From assembly GCA_905215055.1 (NCBI GenBank), contig CAJMOH010000068.1:1-10770 (forward strand): 10,770 bases of DNA, written 5' to 3'. Below the pieces are notes generated by a model, which did not search any database, was not told the origin of the DNA, and saw only the letters and a program-made list of their open reading frames with translations. Shown here in pieces: positions 1 through 5,073 of the stretch. The DNA comes from an uncultured bacterium (GTDB taxonomy: Bacteria > Bacillota > Clostridia > Oscillospirales > Acutalibacteraceae). Made by a program: the position numbers and the translations under genes. Every line of letters starts with the position of its first letter. Position 1 is the stretch's first letter.

Positions 1-674
1 GCGTTGGCGCCGTGCTTGCGCAGGTAGTGCTTGTCCAGCAGCTCCTGCTGCATGGGGGGCAGGCTGGGGTCCATCATCAGGGCGTGCCAGGCCATAAAGG
101 CAACCTCCTCCAGCACCACCGCGTTGTGGACGGCGTTTTTCGCGTCGGTCCCCCAGGTAAAGGGACCGTGGCTGTGAACCAGCACCCCGGGAATGTCCTC
201 CGGGCTTTTCCCCTGAAAGGTCTCCACAATGACCTTGCCGGTTTCCAGCTCGTACTCCCCGGCGATTTCCTCGGGGGTCATCCTCCGGGTACAGGGGATC
301 TCCCCGTAAAAGTAGTCCCCGTGGGTGGTGCCCAGGGCGGGGACTCCCCGGCCCATCTGACTGAAAATGGTGGCCCATCGGGAGTGAGTGTGCACCACAC
401 CGCCAATGCTCTCAAAGGAGCGGTACAGCTCGCAATGGGTGTCTGTGTCGGAGGAGGGGTTCCACTTGCCCTCCACCTTTTTCCCAGTGCGAATGTCCAC
501 CAGCACCATGTCCTCCGGGGAGAGCTTGTCATACTCCACCCCGCTGGGCTTGATGGCCATGATGCCGCTCTCCCGGTCAATGCCGCTGACGTTGCCCCAG
601 GTGAAGGTCACCAGATGGTGGGCAGGCAGCAGCATGTTGGCCTGATAGACCTGTTCTTTCAACTGTTCTAGCAT
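1..674 (-). CDS. araD: L-ribulose-5-phosphate 4-epimerase, 3' end cut by window edge
   Basis: Interconverts L-ribulose-5-phosphate and D-xylulose-5-phosphate, the last step that feeds L-arabinose into the pentose phosphate pathway; a cytosolic class II aldolase-fold metalloenzyme. The protein starts MLEQLKEQVYQANM and follows E. coli AraD along its whole length. Visible landmarks are TWGNVS (25-30), KPSGVEY (42-48), SSDT (74-77), the zinc-binding HTH (95-97), THGDYFYG (117-124, holding the catalytic Asp120), IPCTR (126-130), and VHSHGP with the third zinc histidine near 169. 224 codons are visible, ending in KHGANA; E. coli AraD has 231 residues, so only about seven are lost, including the C-terminal catalytic tyrosine region. 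The ATG at 674 is preceded by GGGAGGA (681-687) with a 6-base spacer. The gene is 578 bases from dapL and is unrelated to it in pathway, so it probably has its own promoter, although I found no convincing one. Confidence 0.95.
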   Translation of the reverse strand, partial: MLEQLKEQVYQANMLLPAHHLVTFTWGNVSGIDRESGIMAIKPSGVEYDKLSPEDMVLVDIRTGKKVEGKWNPSSDTDTHCELYRSFESIGGVVHTHSRWATIFSQMGRGVPALGTTHGDYFYGEIPCTRRMTPEEIAGEYELETGKVIVETFQGKSPEDIPGVLVHSHGPFTWGTDAKNAVHNAVVLEEVAFMAWHALMMDPSLPPMQQELLDKHYLRKHGAN

Positions 675-692
675 AACGATTCCTCCCATACA

Positions 693-710
693 GGCGCGGC
701 ATGCCGCGCC
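693..710. promoter_or_regulatory. perfect 18-bp GC palindrome in the araD leader
   Basis: GGCGCGGC-AT-GCCGCGCC reads the same on both strands. It ends six bases upstream of the araD Shine-Dalgarno sequence. No T-run follows on the minus strand, so it is not a normal terminator. It could be an operator or an mRNA hairpin that protects the 5' end. It shares three bases with the next inverted repeat. Confidence 0.5.
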
Positions 711-730
711 ATTTGAATCAAACAAATGGC
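708..730. promoter_or_regulatory. inverted repeat GCCATTTG-N7-CAAATGGC, possible AraR-type operator
   Basis: Two perfect 8-base arms (708-715 and 723-730) flank a 7-base AT-rich centre. The inner part, ATTTG-N7-CAAAT, resembles the Bacillus subtilis AraR operator (ATTTG-N6-CAAAT), but the spacing is one base longer. Placement just upstream of an arabinose gene fits an arabinose repressor site. That assignment is inference; only the repeat is seen. Confidence 0.4.
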
Positions 731-740
731 TACGTTGCCA
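727..740. promoter_or_regulatory. near-palindrome TGGCTACGTTGCCA, LacI/CcpA-like site
   Basis: This 14-base near-palindrome has a central CG, as LacI-family operators do. It keeps the outer TG...CA and central CG of the catabolite-response element (cre), but departs from the consensus at several inner positions. It abuts the AraR-like repeat and lies about 53 bases upstream of the araD start. Arabinose genes in Firmicutes are often under CcpA control, which makes the reading plausible but not firm. Confidence 0.3.
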
Positions 741-871
741 AAAAAGCTAAGGTTTACGCGGGATTAAGCAACTGGGCCGCTTCACTTGCACATCCCCCTA
801 CTTGAAATCCAAAAGTGATCGAGTAAGCTAAAAAACCTAGGAAATAAGCCATTTTTGCTTACTGCGACGTT
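741..871. other. AT-richer spacer with scattered GCTTACT-type motifs
   Basis: No gene is visible. The stretch is richer in A and T than its surroundings. It holds half copies of the array motif that follows: GAGTAAGC at 821-828 and GCTTACTG at 857-864. TAAGC (845-849) and GCTTA (857-861) form a small inverted repeat. GCTTACTG also pairs with CAGTAAGC at 877-884 in the first array unit. I looked for an araD promoter on the minus strand and found no pair of hexamers worth naming. Confidence 0.4.
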
Positions 872-1035
872 TGCACCAGTAAGCGGGAAAATGCACCAGT
901 AAGCGGGAAAATGCACCAGTAAGCGGGAAAATGCACCAGTAAATGGGATAAATGCACCAGTAAGCCCCTTACTGGTGCACCTGCATCAGTAAGCGAAACC
1001 CGCATAAAACCTGGCTTTTTCGCCTTACTGGTGCA
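872..1035. repeat. array of an 11-bp motif TGCACCAGTAA, direct and inverted copies
   Basis: Five exact direct copies of TGCACCAGTAA start at 872, 892, 912, 932 and 953; a sixth with one change (TGCATCAGTAA) starts at 982. Two exact inverted copies lie at 969-979 and 1025-1035. The first three units are identical 20-mers ending in GCGGGAAAA; the fourth is a 21-base variant. The 20-21 base period is two helical turns, which would put the copies on one face of the DNA. There are no spacers, so it is not a CRISPR array. The array lies between dapL and araD with no adjoining recombinase or replication gene in the window. Its function is unknown; multimeric protein-binding sites (operator or iteron-like) or a dispersed intergenic repeat are the main options. 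Confidence 0.9.
953..979. repeat. perfect 12-bp inverted repeat with 3-base loop
   Basis: The fifth direct copy of the array motif, extended by G (953-964), faces an inverted copy (968-979) across CCC. In single-stranded DNA or RNA this is a strong hairpin. On the minus strand it is followed by TTTATCCC, which is too poor in T for a clear terminator, though it could help end the dapL transcript. Confidence 0.7.
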
Positions 1036-1252
1036 TTTCCATTTCTCAAGCCGTCCGTGCTCGGACTGAGCATGCCGCGGGGCGCGCGCACTGGCGCGCG
1101 GACAGTAATCGAGACGTCATCTCGCTTGCGCGGGAGGGGCCGTTTGCTGCGGGAAAGAAATTGGAAAGGTCCCCGCAAAGCCACCGCCGCGGACGTGCAT
1201 GAATGGTTCGATCAAGCGCGGCCTTCAGCCGCCGCTCCAAGGCGCGTCTTGC
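1036..1252. other. very GC-rich, hairpin-dense segment downstream of dapL
   Basis: No convincing gene. Composition shifts sharply from the AT-richer array to GC-rich DNA. Inverted repeats include GTCCG-N4-CGGAC (1053-1066), overlapping TGCTC-N5-GAGCA (1058-1072), and CGCGCGC-ACTG-GCGCGCG (1083-1100). An imperfect stem spans roughly 1216-1246, right after the dapL stop. None has a clear T-run on the minus strand. Short minus-strand frames here are arginine- and proline-rich, have no ribosome-binding site and look like chance. The segment may hold the dapL transcript end, a structured RNA, or part of a dispersed repeat together with the neighbouring array. Confidence 0.4.
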
Positions 1253-2446
1253 TCAGCGGGAGCACCCGCTCAGCTTCTGGATCCGCTCCATAGCTTCCTT
1301 GGTCTTGTCCGCGTCGCCAAAGGCGGTCAGGCGGAAGTAGCCCTCGCCGTTTTTGCCAAAGCCCTCGCCGGGAGTGCCTACAATCTCCGCGTTGTGCAGC
1401 AGGTAGTCAAAGTACTCCCAGCTGCCCATGCCGTTCGGGCACTTCAGCCAGATATAGGGGGAGTTGGTACCGCCGGTGAACCACACGCCCATTTTTGTAA
1501 AGGCGTCCATCATCACCTTGGCGTTGTTCTGATAGTAGGCAATGGTCTCTTTAATCTGCTTCTGGCCCTCTTCGGTGAACACCGCGGCGGCGGCCCGCTG
1601 GGTGATGTAGCTGGTGCCGTTGAACTTGCAGCCCTGGCGGCGCTGCCACAGCTTGGACACGGACACGCCGTCCACCTCCAGCTCCTTGCGGATGGTGGTG
1701 TAGCCGCAGCGCATGCCGGTAAAGCCGGCCGTCTTGGAGAAGGAGCAGAATTCAATGGCGCACTTCTCCGCCCCGGGAATCTCAAAAATGCTGTGGGGCA
1801 GGCCCGGCTCGGTGATAAAGGCCTCGTAGGCGGCGTCAAACAGGATGACGGCCTTCTGCTCCAGGGCGTAGTCCACCCAAGCCTTCAGCTGCTCCTTGTT
1901 GTAGGTGGCGCCAGTGGGGTTGTTGGGGGAGCACAGGTAGATGATGTCCGCCTTCACGCTGGGGTCGGGCAGAGGCAGAAAGCCGTTTTCCTCGTTGGCG
2001 TCCATGTACTGGATCTTCCGGCCGGAGATCATGTTGGTGTCCACATACACAGGGTACACCGGGTCGGGCACCAGCACGGTGTTGTCCACGTCAAACAGGT
2101 CCACAATGTTGCCCACATCGCTCTTGGCGCCGTCTCCCACAAACACCTCGGAGGGGTCCATGTCCACGCCAAAATTCTTGTAATAGCTGGCAATGGCTTC
2201 CCGCAGGAAGGGGTAGCCGTCGCTGTCTGGGGAGTAGCCGTGGAAGGTCTCCTTGTGGGCCTGATCCTCGGTGGCCTTGTGCATGGCCTCAATAACAGCA
2301 GGCGCCAAGGGCATGGTCACATCGCCAATGCCCATTTTGATAATCTTGTTTTCAGGATGCTCCTGGGTGTAGGCCGCCACCTTCTTGGCGATGGTGACAA
2401 ACAGGTAGCTCTGCTCCAAATTCTGAAAATTGCCGTTCAGCTTCAT
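1253..2446 (-). CDS. dapL: LL-diaminopimelate aminotransferase
   Basis: Converts tetrahydrodipicolinate and glutamate directly to LL-diaminopimelate and 2-oxoglutarate, bypassing the acylated intermediates of the DapD/C/E route; cytosolic, PLP-dependent, fold type I. 397 residues, close to the usual 400-410. The N-terminus (NGNFQNLEQSYLF) and GIGDVT (39-44) are typical of DapL. SPNNPTG lies at 173-179, the cofactor-binding Asp204 and Tyr207 in FDAAYEAF, and the PLP lysine is Lys238 in SFSKTAGFTGMR. FRLTAFG (371-377) carries the carboxylate-binding Arg372. The ATG at 2446 follows GAAAGGA, with about ten bases between. The gene lies 49 bases after pyrG on the same strand and is probably the last gene of the operon. 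Its product is the substrate of the DapF encoded two genes upstream. Confidence 0.96.
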   Translation of the reverse strand: MKLNGNFQNLEQSYLFVTIAKKVAAYTQEHPENKIIKMGIGDVTMPLAPAVIEAMHKATEDQAHKETFHGYSPDSDGYPFLREAIASYYKNFGVDMDPSEVFVGDGAKSDVGNIVDLFDVDNTVLVPDPVYPVYVDTNMISGRKIQYMDANEENGFLPLPDPSVKADIIYLCSPNNPTGATYNKEQLKAWVDYALEQKAVILFDAAYEAFITEPGLPHSIFEIPGAEKCAIEFCSFSKTAGFTGMRCGYTTIRKELEVDGVSVSKLWQRRQGCKFNGTSYITQRAAAAVFTEEGQKQIKETIAYYQNNAKVMMDAFTKMGVWFTGGTNSPYIWLKCPNGMGSWEYFDYLLHNAEIVGTPGEGFGKNGEGYFRLTAFGDADKTKEAMERIQKLSGCSR

Positions 2447-2495
2447 ACTCTCTCGATCCTTTCAAGAAATTTTGACCCTGGATCTCCAGGTGACG

Positions 2496-4115
2496 TTACT
2501 TTTTCTCCCGGCCCTCCCGATAGTCCACAGCAGCCTTGATAAAGCCCTTGAACAGAGGATGGGCGCGGTTGGGGCGGGACTTAAACTCCGGGTGGAACTG
2601 GCCCGCCACAAAGAAGGTGTTCTCAGGCAGCTCCACGGTCTCCACAATGCGGCCGTCGGGGCTGGTGCCGCTGATCACCATGCCCGCGGCTTCCACCGTC
2701 TCCCGATAGTCGTTGTTAAACTCGTAGCGGTGGCGGTGGCGCTCGTGGATCAGCTCCTTGCCGTAGCACTCCATCATCCGGGTGCCGGGCTTGATCTGGC
2801 AGGGATAGCAGCCCAGACGCAGGGTGCCGCCCTTGTTGATATTCTTGTTTTGGTCGGGCATAAAGTCGATGACCTTGTTCAGACCGTACTCGTCAAACTC
2901 GCCGGAGTTGGCGTCCTGAATGCCGCAGACATTCCGGCAAAACTCGATCACGGCGATCTGCATGCCCAAGCAGATGCCCAGGTAAGGCACGTTGCTTTCC
3001 CGGGCGTATTGGGCCGCCAAAATCATGCCCTCAATGCCCCGGTTGCCAAAGCCGCCGGGAATGATAATGCCGTCGGCGTCTCCCAGGCGGGAGGCAGTAT
3101 TCTCCGGGGTAAGGGTCTCGGAATCCACCCAGTCGATCTCCACTTTGGCGCTGTAGTCATACCCGGCGTGGCGCAGGGCTTCCATCACAGAGAGGTAGGC
3201 GTCGTGGAGCTTCACATACTTGCCCACCAGGGCAATCCGCACCAGCTTTTTCCGGCTGCGGATCTTGTCCACCATGTGGAGCCACTCGGTCATGTCGGGC
3301 TCGGGGGTCTCCAGGCTCAGCTCCCGGCAGACAATCTCCGAGAAGCGGCTCTTCTCCAGCATGATGGGGGCCTCGTACAGCACGGGGATGGTCAGGTTCT
3401 CAATGACGCAGTCCGGCCGCACGTTGCAAAACAGGGCGATCTTGTGGAAGATGCTGGGATCTGTAATCGGCTCGTCGGTGCGCAGCACAATGATGTCCGG
3501 CTTGATGCCCATGCTTTGCAGCTCCTTCACAGAGTGCTGGGTGGGCTTGGACTTGTGCTCTCCCGAGCTTTTCAGATAGGGAACCAGCGTGACGTGGATG
3601 AACAGGGAATTTTCCTCCCCCACCTCCTGAGACACCTGGCGGATGGCCTCCAAAAAGGGCTGGCTCTCAATGTCGCCGGCGGTGCCGCCGATCTCGGTGA
3701 TGACCACGTCGGCGTTGGACTTCTGTCCCACGCTGTAAATAAAGCTCTTGATCTCCGAGGTGATGTGGGGGATGACCTGGATGGTCTCTCCCAGATATTC
3801 TCCCCGGCGCTCCTTGTTCAGCACGTTCCAGTACACCTTGCCGGTGGTCAGGTTGGAAAACTTATTCAGGTCCTCGTCGATAAACCGCTCGTAATGGCCC
3901 AAATCCAGGTCGGTTTCCAGGCCGTCCTCGGTGACATAGACCTCCCCGTGCTGATAGGGGCTCATGGTGCCGGGGTCCACGTTGATATAGGGGTCCAGCT
4001 TCTGGGCGGCCACCTTCAGGCCCCTGGCTTTAAGCAAGCGCCCCAGAGACGCGGCGGTAATGCCCTTTCCCAGCCCGGAGACCACGCCTCCGGTGACAAA
4101 TATATACTTGGCCAA
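2496..4115 (-). CDS. pyrG: CTP synthase
   Basis: Makes CTP from UTP, ATP and glutamine; cytosolic, tetrameric, and the last step of pyrimidine nucleotide synthesis. With the start chosen here the protein has 539 residues, normal for the family. The N-terminal amidoligase domain opens KYIFVTGGVVSGLGKG with the P-loop at about 13-18, then KLDPYINVDPGTM (39-51) and the EIGGTAGDIES region (141-151). The C-terminal class I glutaminase domain has GICLGMQ with nucleophile Cys382 and the His508/Glu510 pair in QFHPEF. The start is a TTG at 4115, giving the usual MAKYIFVTGG opening, nine bases after AAGGAGG. Another in-frame TTG at 4121 would leave only three bases to that site. The gene begins 23 bases after dapF1 and ends 49 bases before dapL. 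Confidence 0.96.
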   Translation of the reverse strand: MAKYIFVTGGVVSGLGKGITAASLGRLLKARGLKVAAQKLDPYINVDPGTMSPYQHGEVYVTEDGLETDLDLGHYERFIDEDLNKFSNLTTGKVYWNVLNKERRGEYLGETIQVIPHITSEIKSFIYSVGQKSNADVVITEIGGTAGDIESQPFLEAIRQVSQEVGEENSLFIHVTLVPYLKSSGEHKSKPTQHSVKELQSMGIKPDIIVLRTDEPITDPSIFHKIALFCNVRPDCVIENLTIPVLYEAPIMLEKSRFSEIVCRELSLETPEPDMTEWLHMVDKIRSRKKLVRIALVGKYVKLHDAYLSVMEALRHAGYDYSAKVEIDWVDSETLTPENTASRLGDADGIIIPGGFGNRGIEGMILAAQYARESNVPYLGICLGMQIAVIEFCRNVCGIQDANSGEFDEYGLNKVIDFMPDQNKNINKGGTLRLGCYPCQIKPGTRMMECYGKELIHERHRHRYEFNNDYRETVEAAGMVISGTSPDGRIVETVELPENTFFVAGQFHPEFKSRPNRAHPLFKGFIKAAVDYREGREKK

Positions 4116-4124
4116 TTCCAAATC

Positions 4125-4131
4125 CCTCCTT
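4125..4131 (-). promoter_or_regulatory. pyrG ribosome-binding site that decides the TTG start
   Basis: Perfect AAGGAGG on the minus strand in the short gap after dapF1. Its distance to the TTG at 4115 is nine bases and to the TTG at 4121 only three, which favours 4115. No ATG or GTG lies in a usable position. Confidence 0.75.
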
Positions 4132-4138
4132 GCTGGTC

Positions 4139-4981
4139 TTATACGTTCACCGTGCCTTCAAACACGGTGACTGCCTCGCCGGTCATCCACACACGGCTGC
4201 CCTCCACGCGGATGGTCAAATCCCCGCCCCGCAGCCGCACCAGAATGTCCTCCCCTTCTTTGCAGCGGCCGCAGAGGATGGCCGCCACGACACTGGCGCA
4301 GGCCCCGGTGCCGCAGGCCATGGTCTCGCCGCTGCCCCGCTCCCACACCCGCATTTTCAGGGTGCGGCTGTCCAGCGCCTGGATAAACTCGGTATTCACC
4401 CCCTGGGGGAACAGGGGGTCGTGCTCAAACAGAGGGCCGATCTCCGGCAGGTCCAGCTCGTCGGGATCGCCGCCGAAAATCACACAGTGGGGATTGCCCA
4501 TAGACACGCAGGTGATCTCATAGATTCCCCCGGCCACCTCCACGTTTTGCTGGACAACCTGCTCTCCCGGCAGGTTCACCGGGATTTCCGCCGGGTTCAA
4601 CACCGCGTCGCCCATGTCTACGGTGATGGACACAGCCTGGCCGTTTTCCTCGTGGACCCGGCAGGTTTTCATGCCGCTGAGGGTCTCAATTCGCAGCTCC
4701 TCCTTATGGGCAATGTGGTGGTCGTAGACATATTTGGCCACGCAGCGGATGCCGTTGCCGCACATTTTTCCCTCGCTGCCGTCCAGGTTGAACATGCGCA
4801 TTTTGGCGTCGGCCTTGTCCGAGGGGCAGATCAGGATCACCCCGTCGCCTCCAATGCCCTTGTGCCGGTCGGAGAGGCGGACGGCTAAAGCCGCCGGGTC
4901 CTCCACCTGTTCCTCAAAGCAGTTGATATAGATATAGTCGTTGCCGCAGCCGTGCATTTTGGTAAAGCGCAAATTGCCCAT
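4139..4981 (-). CDS. dapF: diaminopimelate epimerase, stand-alone copy
   Basis: Epimerises LL-diaminopimelate to meso-diaminopimelate, used for lysine and for peptidoglycan cross-links; cofactor-independent two-cysteine mechanism in the cytosol. 280 residues, normal length. The two pseudo-symmetric halves each show their signature. The first has the intact motif MHGCGND (Asn14), RMFNLDGSE (62-70) and MCGNGIRC with catalytic Cys74. The second has MGNPHC (161-166), GVNTEF (194-199), WERGSGET (213-220) and ACGTGACA with catalytic Cys223. All residues expected at the substrate site are present, so this is the copy I would trust as the working enzyme. The ATG at 4981 follows a purine-rich AAGGAAAGGGG. 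It sits 92 bases after the CarB-DapF gene and 23 before pyrG. It is a clear paralogue of the fused epimerase immediately upstream. Confidence 0.95.
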   Translation of the reverse strand: MGNLRFTKMHGCGNDYIYINCFEEQVEDPAALAVRLSDRHKGIGGDGVILICPSDKADAKMRMFNLDGSEGKMCGNGIRCVAKYVYDHHIAHKEELRIETLSGMKTCRVHEENGQAVSITVDMGDAVLNPAEIPVNLPGEQVVQQNVEVAGGIYEITCVSMGNPHCVIFGGDPDELDLPEIGPLFEHDPLFPQGVNTEFIQALDSRTLKMRVWERGSGETMACGTGACASVVAAILCGRCKEGEDILVRLRGGDLTIRVEGSRVWMTGEAVTVFEGTVNV

Positions 4982-5019
4982 AGCGTTCCCCTTTCCTTGG
5001 TGTCATGTTGATAAATCCA

Positions 5020-5049
5020 CAAAGGACTTTCCAAAGGGAAAGTCCTTTG
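5020..5049. terminator. perfect 13-bp stem-loop between carB-dapF and dapF1
   Basis: CAAAGGACTTTCC (5020-5032) and its exact complement (5037-5049) enclose a 4-base loop. In the minus-strand transcript the stem is followed by TGGATTTATC, a poor U-tract. It may be a leaky terminator, an mRNA processing or stability element, or a barrier to 3' decay that sets the ratio of upstream to downstream genes. A full terminator would cut dapF1, pyrG and dapL off from carAB. Confidence 0.6.
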
Positions 5050-5073
5050 CTGTGCCGCGCTGTTTCGGAATGC

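Noticed and set aside
872..964. Direct repeats considered as a CRISPR array
   Set aside because: Units are contiguous 20-21-mers with no unique spacers and no cas gene in the window.
969..1240. Two overlapping minus-strand frames of 64-71 codons downstream of dapL
   Set aside because: No ribosome-binding site, Arg/Pro/Ser-rich chance composition, and one of them ends inside the repeat array. Probably non-coding.
2477..2490. Small CCTGG/CCAGG hairpin between pyrG and dapL as a terminator
   Set aside because: Only five pairs with no proper T-run; it lies in a 49-base gap within an operon and is likely chance.
1199..2539. Plus-strand open frame opposite dapL
   Set aside because: Mirror of the dapL codon pattern; no family resemblance.
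2430..4523. Long plus-strand open frame opposite pyrG and dapF
   Set aside because: Spans two genes on the other strand and has the same low-information composition; no ribosome site or motif.
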